Positions 51,431-59,283 of a DNA stretch of 64,000 nt are shown piece by piece. Within the stretch, counting starts at the first letter, position 1, and each line of letters opens with the position of its first letter. Source of the stretch: Asaia bogorensis_B (GTDB lineage Bacteria > Pseudomonadota > Alphaproteobacteria > Acetobacterales > Acetobacteraceae). The translations under genes were made by a program, and so were the position numbers. A model generated the notes under the pieces. It did no database searches. It worked only from the letters and a program-made list of their open reading frames with translations, and was not told the DNA's origin. Where the stretch lies: the NCBI RefSeq assembly GCF_900465315.1, contig NZ_UBIX01000016.1. The stretch is one strand, 5' to 3'.

Positions 51431-54298
51431 TTGACCGACCTGACGCCGCCAGCCGCACCCTTTGACCAGATCCCGGTGACCATCGAGGAGGAAATGCGCT
51501 CCTCCTACCTCGCCTATGCCATGTCGGTCATTGTCTCGCGCGCTTTGCCGGATGTCCGTGACGGCCTCAAGCCGGTCCATCGCCGCATCCTTTACGCCAT
51601 GCGTGAGAGCGGCTTCACCTCCGACAAGCCCTATCGCAAATCGGCCCGTGCGGTCGGTGATGTCATGGGTAAATACCACCCCCATGGCGACAGCTCGATC
51701 TATGACGCCATGGTGCGCATGGCCCAGTCCTGGTCCATGCGCGTCCGTCTCATCGATGGTCAGGGCAATTTCGGTTCGGTCGACGGCGACAGCCCGGCCG
51801 CCATGCGTTACACCGAAGCGCGCCTGGCCAAATCAGCATCCTTCCTGCTCGACGATATCGACCGCGACACGGTCGATTTCCAGCCGAACTACGACGAAAG
51901 CGAAAGCGAACCCAAGGTTCTGCCTGCCGCCTTCCCCAATCTTCTGGTCAATGGTGCCTCCGGCATCGCCGTCGGCATGGCGACCAACATTCCGACGCAC
52001 AACCCCGGCGAAGTCATCGACGCGACGCTTGCCCTGATCGAAAACCCCGAAGCCACACTCGATGATCTGATGAAGATCATCCCCGGCCCGGATTTCCCAA
52101 CGGGTGGCATTATCATGGGCCGCCGTGGCATCCGTCAGGCCTTCGAGACGGGCCGTGGCTCCGTTCCCATGCGCGCCCGGGCCGAAATCGAAGATATCCG
52201 CAAGGATCGTCAGGCGATCATCGTCACCGAAATTCCCTATCAGGTGAACAAGGCAACGCTGCAGGAAAAGATCGCCGATCTCGTCCGCGCCAAGGAAATC
52301 GAGGGTATTTCCGACATACGCGATGAAAGCGATCGCTCCGGCATGCGCATCGTGATCGAACTCAAGCGCGACGCAACACCCGAAGTCGTGCTGAACCAAC
52401 TCTATCGCTTCACCCAGCTTCAGACCTCGTTCAGCGTCAACTGCCTTGCTCTTGATGACGGCAAGCCCCGCACAATGGGGCTCAAGGACGTTCTGGAAGC
52501 CTTCATCCGCTTCCGTGAAGACGTCATCCTGCGCCGGTCGCGCTTTGACCTGAACAAGGTGCGTGATCGCGGGCATCTGCTGGTCGGCCTCGTCATCGCG
52601 GTCGCCAATATCGATGAGGTCATCGCGCTCATCCGCAGCGCCCCCGATGCCGCCACTGCACGCGAATCCCTGATGGCCCGCGCCTGGAACGCCGCCGATG
52701 TGCAACCGCTCATCGAACTGATCCATGACGAAGGCAATGTCATCGTCGATGGCAAGGTCCATCTGACTGAAGTGCAGGCCCGCGGTATTCTCGAACTGCG
52801 CCTGCAGCGCCTGACCGGTCTTGAGCGTGATAAGATCCAGGGCGAGCTGAGCGAGGTCGCCACCAAGATCAACGAATTGCTCGAAATCATCGGCAGCCAT
52901 GTCCGTCGCATGGAAGTCATGCGTCACGAGCTGCTTCTAGCCCGCGCCGAAATCGCCACGCCGCGCATGACCGAAATTTCGGATGCTCTGGGCGACCAGT
53001 CGGATGAAAGCCTGATCGAACCCGGCCAGATGGTCGTCACCATCACACGTGACGGCTTTATCAAACGCACACCGCTCGAAATCTTCCGCGCCCAGAACCG
53101 TGGCGGGCGTGGCCGTACGGCCGCGGGGCGTCGCGGTGACGATGTCATCGTCAACAGCTTCAACGCCCACACCCATCAATGGGTCATGTTCTTCTCATCG
53201 GGTGGCAAGGCCTATCGCGAGAAGGTATGGCGCCTGCCAGAGGCCTCCCCCACCGCCAAAGGTCGCGCCCTGGTCAATCTCCTGCCCGACCTCGGTACAG
53301 ATTCGATCACGGCCATCCTCGCTTTGCCGCAGGAAGAGGAGCAGTGGGAAGATCTGCACCTCGTCTTTGCCACAGCCAGCGGCAATGTCCGACGCAACCG
53401 CCTGAGCGATTTCAAGAACATCCGCGCCTCCGGCCTGATTGCCATGAAGCTCGATGAGGGCGACAGCCTGGTGGGTGTCGCCACCTGCCGCGAGGGTCAG
53501 GATGTGTTCCTTGCCACACGCAAGGCCCGTTCGATCCGCTTCCAGATCACCGACGACACGCTGCGTGTTTTTGCTGGTCGAGACAGCTCAGGCGTGCGCG
53601 GCATCCGCCTCGCCACCGGCGACGAGGTCAACTCGCTTTGCATCCTCAACCATGTCGATGCCAGCGTCGAGGAACGCTCCGCCTATCTGCGTGCGGCCAA
53701 TGCCAAGCGCCGCGCTGAAGCGGCCGCCAATGCAGCCGGTACCGAGGAAGAGATCGAGGAAATCGCCTCTGACGATGCCGATGAAGCCATCGATGCCGGT
53801 GATCTGACGCAGGAGCGCTTTGACGAGCTCGCCGCTCAGGAAGAAATTCTGCTCACCGTCACCGATGCCGGCTTCGGTCGTCGCTCTTCCGCTTACGAAT
53901 ATCGTGTCAGCGGCCGCGGTGGTCAGGGTATCGCCAATATGACACTCACCAACCCCAAACGCGGTCGTGAGGTTGTTGCGACCCTGCCCACGCTTGATGG
54001 TACCGACGTCATGATGGTGACCGATGTCGGACGCCTCATCCGGGTGCCGGTCTCTCAGGTGCGTGTCATGGCCCGCCAGGCCAGCGGCGTTACCCTGTTC
54101 CGCGTCGGTGCGGAAGAGCGCGTCACCAGCATCTTCCCGGTTGCAGAGTCCGAGGGCACGGATGCGGATGACGCCGAAACCTCACTTGAGGAGTCGGATG
54201 CTGCGGCCTCCGGCACGCCGGACACAGCCCCCTCAGAAGCTCCCTCATCCGAGGCCACTTCCTCTGGCGAGACAACACCGGATGACAGTGCAAACTGA
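51431..54298 (+). CDS. gyrA: DNA gyrase subunit A
   Basis: Catalytic breakage-reunion subunit of gyrase. Starts at TTG (51431), giving MTDLTPPAAPFDQIPVTIEEEMRSSY, the alphaproteobacterial norm. Catalytic Tyr is Y127 in AAMRYTEARL. The quinolone region HPHGDSSIYDAMVRMAQ has Ser at position 88 and Asp at 92 (E. coli 83 and 87), i.e. wild-type, sensitive residues. GyrA-box-like QNRGGRGRTAAG is present. The C-terminus is a long acidic tail. 955 residues. The stop overlaps coaD. Confidence 0.97.
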   Translation: MTDLTPPAAPFDQIPVTIEEEMRSSYLAYAMSVIVSRALPDVRDGLKPVHRRILYAMRESGFTSDKPYRKSARAVGDVMGKYHPHGDSSIYDAMVRMAQSWSMRVRLIDGQGNFGSVDGDSPAAMRYTEARLAKSASFLLDDIDRDTVDFQPNYDESESEPKVLPAAFPNLLVNGASGIAVGMATNIPTHNPGEVIDATLALIENPEATLDDLMKIIPGPDFPTGGIIMGRRGIRQAFETGRGSVPMRARAEIEDIRKDRQAIIVTEIPYQVNKATLQEKIADLVRAKEIEGISDIRDESDRSGMRIVIELKRDATPEVVLNQLYRFTQLQTSFSVNCLALDDGKPRTMGLKDVLEAFIRFREDVILRRSRFDLNKVRDRGHLLVGLVIAVANIDEVIALIRSAPDAATARESLMARAWNAADVQPLIELIHDEGNVIVDGKVHLTEVQARGILELRLQRLTGLERDKIQGELSEVATKINELLEIIGSHVRRMEVMRHELLLARAEIATPRMTEISDALGDQSDESLIEPGQMVVTITRDGFIKRTPLEIFRAQNRGGRGRTAAGRRGDDVIVNSFNAHTHQWVMFFSSGGKAYREKVWRLPEASPTAKGRALVNLLPDLGTDSITAILALPQEEEQWEDLHLVFATASGNVRRNRLSDFKNIRASGLIAMKLDEGDSLVGVATCREGQDVFLATRKARSIRFQITDDTLRVFAGRDSSGVRGIRLATGDEVNSLCILNHVDASVEERSAYLRAANAKRRAEAAANAAGTEEEIEEIASDDADEAIDAGDLTQERFDELAAQEEILLTVTDAGFGRRSSAYEYRVSGRGGQGIANMTLTNPKRGREVVATLPTLDGTDVMMVTDVGRLIRVPVSQVRVMARQASGVTLFRVGAEERVTSIFPVAESEGTDADDAETSLEESDAAASGTPDTAPSEAPSSEATSSGETTPDDSAN

Positions 54299-54809
54299 CG
54301 CCTCTTCGAACGGTCAACGTGTCGGGTTTTATCCCGGCACGTTCGACCCGTTCACCCTGGGCCACCTCGATATCGCCCACCGTGCCCTGAATCTCGTCGA
54401 TCACCTCGTCATCGGCGTGGCACTCAACCCCGGCAAGGCGCCACGTCTTTCGATTGACGAACGCTGCGCCTTCATCACCGAGACCTTTGCCCTTGAGGGC
54501 ATCACGCAGGTCAGCGTGGTTGCCTTCAGCACCCTCATGGTCGATGCCGCCCGTGCTCAAAAGGCGCGCTTCATCATTCGCGGGCTACGCTCCGAATCCG
54601 ATCTGACCAGCGAAATGCCCATGGCGGCCATCAACCGGAATCTGGCCCCTGAACTCGAAACCATCTTTCTCACCGCACGTGAGGAGCATCGTCTGATCGC
54701 CTCCAGCCTCGTGCGCGAGCTTCTGGCCTATGGGGGCGATATACGCCCCTATGTGCCAGAGAATATTGCCCGGCATCTCTTGCCCAATGCGGCAGAGAAG
54801 CCGACATAG
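54282..54809 (+). CDS. coaD: Phosphopantetheine adenylyltransferase
   Basis: Penultimate step of coenzyme A synthesis. Seen: VGFYPGTFDPFTLGHLDIAHRA (T/HxGH motif), FIIRGLRSESDLTSEMPMA, and LIASSLVRELLAYGGD, the ISS-like motif near the C-terminus. 175 residues. ATG 54282 overlaps the gyrA stop by 17 bp; a GTG at 54288 is an alternative. Coupled to gyrA. Confidence 0.95.
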   Translation: MTVQTDASSNGQRVGFYPGTFDPFTLGHLDIAHRALNLVDHLVIGVALNPGKAPRLSIDERCAFITETFALEGITQVSVVAFSTLMVDAARAQKARFIIRGLRSESDLTSEMPMAAINRNLAPELETIFLTAREEHRLIASSLVRELLAYGGDIRPYVPENIARHLLPNAAEKPT

Positions 54810-54854
54810 GCCGCGTGGCCTTTCAAGGCTCCGCAAACACAAGGATAGACATCA

Positions 54855-55328
54855 ATGTCCGAGACCAATAACCGCCTCGTCATGAAGCTCAAGACTGGCG
54901 ATGTCGTGATCGAACTCCGCCCCGACCTCGCTCCCCTGGCTGCCGAGCGCCTGCGCACCCTCTCCGAGCAGGGCTTTTATGACGGCGTGAAGTTCCATCG
55001 CGTCATCGAAGGCTTCATGGCTCAGGGTGGCGACCCGACCGGCACCGGCTCGGGCGGCAGCGACCTGCCTGACCTCAAGGCCGAATTCACGCGTGAAGCC
55101 AAGTTCGAGCGCGGCACGCTGGGCATGGCCCGCACCATGAACCCGAACTCGGCCAACAGCCAGTTCTTCATCATGTTCCAGCCCACCCCCTCGCTTGATG
55201 GCCAGTACACCATCGCCGGCCAGGTCGTGTCGGGCATGGAGCATATCGACCAGGTCAAGCGCGGCGCTGGCGCCTCGGGTATGGTCAAGGACCCCGATGC
55301 CATCATCTCCATGCGTCCTGAAGCCTGA
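54855..55328 (+). CDS. ppiB: Peptidyl-prolyl cis-trans isomerase, cyclophilin type
   Basis: 157-residue cyclophilin; catalyses proline isomerisation. Seen: FYDGVKFHRVIEGFMAQGGDPTGTGSGG, the catalytic-Arg motif FHRV, then FERGTLGMARTMNPNSANSQFFIMF and VVSGMEHIDQV. No signal peptide, so cytoplasmic. Separate ribosome binding site (AAGGA) from coaD. Confidence 0.95.
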   Translation: MSETNNRLVMKLKTGDVVIELRPDLAPLAAERLRTLSEQGFYDGVKFHRVIEGFMAQGGDPTGTGSGGSDLPDLKAEFTREAKFERGTLGMARTMNPNSANSQFFIMFQPTPSLDGQYTIAGQVVSGMEHIDQVKRGAGASGMVKDPDAIISMRPEA

Positions 55329-55361
55329 TCAAGGACGTGACGGCTGTAAAAGCCGCATGAA

Positions 55362-55388
55362 AACCGACTGAGCCCGATTCAGTCGGTT
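55362..55388 (+). terminator. Terminator-like hairpin after ppiB
   Basis: Perfect 10-bp stem AACCGACTGA/TCAGTCGGTT with a 7-nt loop, 34 nt after the ppiB stop and before the tRNA. No downstream T run, so efficiency is uncertain. Confidence 0.5.
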
Positions 55389-55427
55389 GACGGCCTCTGG
55401 CTCATATTGTAGCCAGACGCCTCATGT

Positions 55428-55503
55428 GAACCGGTAGCTCAGCCGGTAGAGCATTCGACTTTTAATCGAATGGTCGTGGGTTCGAGTCCCACCCGGTTCA
55501 CCA
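55428..55503 (+). tRNA. tRNA-Lys (anticodon TTT)
   Basis: 76-nt tRNA that folds as a full cloverleaf: acceptor stem GAACCGG/CCGGTTC, anticodon arm TTCGA-CTTTTAA-TCGAA with anticodon TTT, T arm GTGGG-TTCGAGT-CCCAC, and encoded CCA end. Confidence 0.97.
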
Positions 55504-55662
55504 CTCCCCATAGAAATAGTGTCATCGGTAAAGCGCCCTATTGCTGCGAATTGCTATACCCGTGCAGCTCGAGTCTGCGCCATTGGGGCACTCCTGCGCC
55601 AACAAGAGTCCGATGAATCGTGACAATTCCGTCACATGATCACACCCTCTATCGGGTGGCCC

Positions 55663-55668
55663 TATAAT
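55663..55668 (+). promoter_or_regulatory. Possible -10 element upstream of first pseudo-protease gene
   Basis: Perfect TATAAT 75 nt before the TTG start. The -35 region is poor, so this is a weak call. A GTGAC/GTCAC inverted repeat lies just upstream near 55620-55635. Confidence 0.3.
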
Positions 55669-55742
55669 CCGCATATTCAGAATAAAACACGGCGTATAGA
55701 CTGCGAGAAAATAAACGAGAACTCCCTGTTGGAGCCATTATC

Positions 55743-57137
55743 TTGCGTTATATACGGCGTCTTGTCCCGATGTTCGCTCTATTTCTATGGGGGTCGGCTG
55801 ATTACACAGCCGCCGCCACGTCTCTCCCGCCGGGCCCAGCTATTCTTGGTTTCGACCGGGATCTGATCTTTCGGGATAATCAGAAAAACATTGCCTATAT
55901 CAGCATCCGCGACAGCCATGGAATCAATGACGCGATGGAAGCAGGCGACAGATCCCGCCTTGAAAGTCTCCGCGCGGTAGTCGCCTCAGCGCAAAATGCC
56001 CCGTCGATACGCAAGATGATGATCGCGCTGTGTGATGCCGCAATGGCGCGCGTAGACGGCGATTTCGCCCATTCATCCAATATCATCCTGCAAGCTCTTC
56101 ATGAGGCCGGAAAATTCGGGGACCTTTCCCAGACGATCAATCCCATCCAGATCATGCTGCGCAACATCCATATCGGCAATCTGATGTTGATGGGCCGCGT
56201 CCGTGACTGGGCCGAAGAAACAGAGAACCTTCAAACCGGCTTCTATGCGCCTGTCAGAGCCTACTATAATATTCCTGACCTCGAATTTCGGAATATGGAC
56301 TTCCTCAAGCTTTCCGTACCGGCCCGTGCAATTCCAGATTCGACCCTTGAAGGGCCACCATCGGATTCTGTCGATCTGGACCCGTCCGAGAGCCAGTTCG
56401 AGGATCAGACTGCAATTTCAGCAAAGGCAACCGTACTGATTGATGGCTCGCCTGCGACAGCCACTTTCGGCACCGCGACCGTGATCGGCTCCGTCCCGTT
56501 TTCCTTGCAACGGGATCATCACTGGCCTGTCATTGGCCGTCTGGCTGGAAGCAAGGATTTATCACCCGACCCACGCACTGAGGCAGTCGTTCTCATCCCC
56601 TCCATCAAGATCGGACAGACTGTCCTGACAAACCAGATCATGACAGTGACCCACGCGGAGACGGTGCTGATCGGGCTGCAACAACTGAGCCGTCTGCGTC
56701 ACCTGACGATGACCAGCCGTCGCCTCAGCTTTGGGTCCTCAGCACCGATTTCCTGCAATCTGAGGCCTGTCGTCAGTAGCTTCAGATCAGGGGTCAGCAT
56801 GTTTCTTTTGTTTCCCGTATCCTATGCCCGAGGCGATACACAGGCAATTATCGGGACTGAAGACAATGCTCCCGATCTCCTGACTGTCAACATCACCAGC
56901 TTCTCCGGCAAAATGGCGCATCGCAGTAGAACGGAATATCTCGGCACAGCCTATGGTCAACGAGCCCATGAGACGTTCACGCAAAACGACACTATCGAAG
57001 TCGCCGGGAAAAGCCTGCGCTCGAGCGTGAGATACCAGATCGGCGACCCGACCGACCGGCCTGTTATCTCAATGGCAGCTCTCAAGACGCTGAGTTTCTC
57101 CCTTGACCTGCCCGAGAGCATGGCCTGCCTGCGCTAA
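55743..57137 (+). CDS. Exported protein with degenerate retropepsin-like domain, paralogue 1
   Basis: 464 residues, starting at TTG (55743; GGAG 8 nt upstream) and opening with a signal peptide (MRYIRRLVPMFALFLWGSAD..). Shares with the next gene ALCDAAMARxxGDxxxxxxIxQxAL (about 96-120), the INPxxxML stretch and DHHWPVIGRL. In the region where retropepsins have D-T/S-G, it reads VLIDGSPATATFGTATV (231-247), without the catalytic Asp. A later IGLQQLSRLRHL mimics the flap/ILG segment. Function unknown; probably a non-catalytic periplasmic protein. Confidence 0.7.
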   Translation: MRYIRRLVPMFALFLWGSADYTAAATSLPPGPAILGFDRDLIFRDNQKNIAYISIRDSHGINDAMEAGDRSRLESLRAVVASAQNAPSIRKMMIALCDAAMARVDGDFAHSSNIILQALHEAGKFGDLSQTINPIQIMLRNIHIGNLMLMGRVRDWAEETENLQTGFYAPVRAYYNIPDLEFRNMDFLKLSVPARAIPDSTLEGPPSDSVDLDPSESQFEDQTAISAKATVLIDGSPATATFGTATVIGSVPFSLQRDHHWPVIGRLAGSKDLSPDPRTEAVVLIPSIKIGQTVLTNQIMTVTHAETVLIGLQQLSRLRHLTMTSRRLSFGSSAPISCNLRPVVSSFRSGVSMFLLFPVSYARGDTQAIIGTEDNAPDLLTVNITSFSGKMAHRSRTEYLGTAYGQRAHETFTQNDTIEVAGKSLRSSVRYQIGDPTDRPVISMAALKTLSFSLDLPESMACLR

Positions 57138-57144
57138 GCCATCA

Positions 57145-57170
57145 TTCCCCCTGCCAGAAGGCAGGGGGAA
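57145..57170 (+). terminator. Strong hairpin between the paralogues
   Basis: Perfect 11-bp stem TTCCCCCTGCC/GGCAGGGGGAA with a 4-nt loop, 7 nt after the first paralogue's stop. It probably ends the transcript, so the second paralogue needs its own promoter (57171-57273). No T run follows. Confidence 0.7.
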
Positions 57171-57273
57171 AACGCCTCCCCTTGGCAAACCCTGAAAGAC
57201 CGGACGCGGCCGACATCCTGTTCTACCGCTTCGCAACCCGCCTCACTCATGCGTCTAAACGGGATTTCTGAAC

Positions 57274-58677
57274 ATGCGCCTGTCTCGACTGCTTCTTCTC
57301 ACGACCACAATTGCGGCGCCTCTGCTCTTTCCTGCTTACACCGCCCACGCTGATCGCTCACCACCAGGGACGGCAAAAGGGCCGGTTCATTTCTTCGAGC
57401 CAGACCTGCTGAGCATCGACAGGCGAGGCAGGACGACACTCGCCGCAAGCGATACCCGAGGTATTCTCTCCGCTCTTGAAGCAGGAGATACCGACCGACT
57501 GATCGCAATAAGAAATTCCCTCGAAAAAGCTCCTGGCCCTGAACCGGCTTTCAATATGATGTTGCTCGCCCTGTGCGATGCCGCCATGGCCCGGACGCAG
57601 GGTGACCTCTTCCGGGCCGATCACATTATCCAGGACGCTTTGCGCCGTGCAGCGCCGTGGAGCAACCCGGCCCAAAGCGTTAACCCGTTCAATTTCATGC
57701 TGGCCACATTCCTGACTGGCGATCTGCTTCTGGAAAACCGCCTTCCCGCATGGGCGGGCGGAAAACTCTTTATCGACCGCGCCTTTCGTGCGCCCCTCAT
57801 TGCCTATTACGACAAACCCGGCCTTGTTCTCACGGACCTCGATCAGGTCACGCTAACAGTTCCGGAGTCAGGCCTACTCCCGATCGAGGTCAAAGGGCCA
57901 CGCAGCGATCAGGTCTCTTTCAATCCATTCCAGACACTGATCGATGGTGTGACAACGGCAACGGCCGGCACAATGATCGATCTGGACGGGAGTCCGGTCC
58001 ATGCAATCATCAACACAGGCAGTGTCCTGGGCGCTGTACCGCAGGCTATGCAGCGCAGTCATCACTGGCCGGTAGTTGGCACTGTCTCATCACTGCGCGA
58101 CGATACGATTCAGGCCGAAAAAGCCGACCTCGTGCAGGTCCCGAGTCTGACACTTGGTCATACAGTTTTTCGCAACCAACTCATGATCGTCGCGAAAACC
58201 AGCCACGCCGTTATTGGCCTCCAGTCGCTCGGCGTGCTGATCCATGTTGTCATGACGGATCACGGCATGAGTTTCGGCCCGGATGCTCCGTTTTCCTGTC
58301 ATCGTCAGGCTTCACTTCAGTCGGATATCGGGGGGCTCGATGCCGCGTTCCTCCTTCCAGTCTCCTATGACGGCCAGCATCGCATGGCTGCCCTGATGAC
58401 AGGAGACAACTCCCCTGAGCCGCTCGTCATCCAGCGTCCCACGCTCCCCACTCAAGCCGGTATCAAGGCCACGCAAAAATTCGAGACCGCTACCGGCATG
58501 ATCCGTGAAAGTGCGATCCTGCGCAGCACTGCCCTGCGCCTGGATCATCACGATGTGCTGGCCCGCATACGCTATCGAGTCGGGGATTCCACAAAACCCC
58601 CAATCCTGACCATGTCCGCCCTCGAAGGCGCGAAGCTCTCTTTCGACCTGCATCAGGGTGTTGCCTGCCTGGACTGA
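57274..58677 (+). CDS. Exported protein with degenerate retropepsin-like domain, paralogue 2
   Basis: 467 residues, signal peptide MRLSRLLLLTTTIAAPLLFP with cleavage near AHA. The N-terminal helical part has LLALCDAAMARTQGDLFRADHIIQDALRRA (98-126). From about 230 it has a retropepsin-like core: MIDLDGSPVHAIINTGSVLGAVP (234-256), where DTG is NTG, and a second segment HAVIGLQSLGVLIHVVMTDHGMSFG (311-335) like the ILG strand-turn of the family. The catalytic Asp-to-Asn change suggests loss of protease activity. Tandem duplicate of the preceding gene; function unknown. Confidence 0.7.
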   Translation: MRLSRLLLLTTTIAAPLLFPAYTAHADRSPPGTAKGPVHFFEPDLLSIDRRGRTTLAASDTRGILSALEAGDTDRLIAIRNSLEKAPGPEPAFNMMLLALCDAAMARTQGDLFRADHIIQDALRRAAPWSNPAQSVNPFNFMLATFLTGDLLLENRLPAWAGGKLFIDRAFRAPLIAYYDKPGLVLTDLDQVTLTVPESGLLPIEVKGPRSDQVSFNPFQTLIDGVTTATAGTMIDLDGSPVHAIINTGSVLGAVPQAMQRSHHWPVVGTVSSLRDDTIQAEKADLVQVPSLTLGHTVFRNQLMIVAKTSHAVIGLQSLGVLIHVVMTDHGMSFGPDAPFSCHRQASLQSDIGGLDAAFLLPVSYDGQHRMAALMTGDNSPEPLVIQRPTLPTQAGIKATQKFETATGMIRESAILRSTALRLDHHDVLARIRYRVGDSTKPPILTMSALEGAKLSFDLHQGVACLD

Positions 58678-58688
58678 CTACGCTGCCG

Positions 58689-59147
58689 TCAAATCGGAAG
58701 TTCAAGGTCCGCCTTTACCTCCTCCATAACTGTATATGTGTGTGTCTGCCTCACGCCGGGCAGACGTGTAAGCGTCTTGCCCAGAAAGGCACGATACGCA
58801 TTCATGTCCCGCACCCGTGCCTTCACCAGATAATCGAACCCACCCGCCACCATGTAACATTCACTCACTTGCGGTATGGCCCGCACGGCTTTCGCAAATG
58901 AGTCGAAAATATCGGCACTCGTGCGATCCAGCGTCACCTGCACGAAAACCAGCAATCCAAGATTGACAGTCTCGGGGTCCAGACGCGCCATGTAATTCCT
59001 GATCACCCCGGAATGCTCGAGTTTGCGGACTCGCTCAAGCGTCGCAGCAGGGCTGAGGTTCACCAGCCTGGCGAGCTCCACATTGGTCATACGGCCGTCC
59101 TTTTGGAGGATTCTCAGAATCCTGCGATCAATCTCATCCAATGCCAC
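58689..59147 (-). CDS. Lrp/AsnC-family regulator, probable PutR
   Basis: About 152 residues with an N-terminal helix-turn-helix (RMTNVELARLVNLSPAATLERVRKLEHSG) and a C-terminal RAM-type domain (VTLDRTSADIF, VSECYMVAGGFDYLVKARV). Its start is uncertain among three GTGs at 59153-59145; GTG at 59147 has the best spacing to a GGGGAG. Divergent from putA, so by analogy with PutR of other alphaproteobacteria it probably activates putA in response to proline. Confidence 0.85.
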   Translation of the reverse strand: MALDEIDRRILRILQKDGRMTNVELARLVNLSPAATLERVRKLEHSGVIRNYMARLDPETVNLGLLVFVQVTLDRTSADIFDSFAKAVRAIPQVSECYMVAGGFDYLVKARVRDMNAYRAFLGKTLTRLPGVRQTHTYTVMEEVKADLELPI

Positions 59148-59283
59148 CACCACCTCCCCGAATGATATTCGGTGAAATTTCCTGTAGAAGAATAATATAC
59201 GGCCCTATCCTGATTCTTCCATAACTCATTTGGCGCAAATCACCATAAGGGATCATAAACAACCAGCAACGATATGGCCTGTG

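Noticed and set aside
51674..51750. Quinolone-resistance substitution in gyrA
   Set aside because: Both key residues (Ser at 88, Asp at 92, equivalent to E. coli 83 and 87) are the sensitive forms.
51833..52927. 364-codon antisense frame across gyrA
   Set aside because: Low-complexity, acidic, lies wholly inside gyrA with no ribosome binding site; coding-strand artefact.
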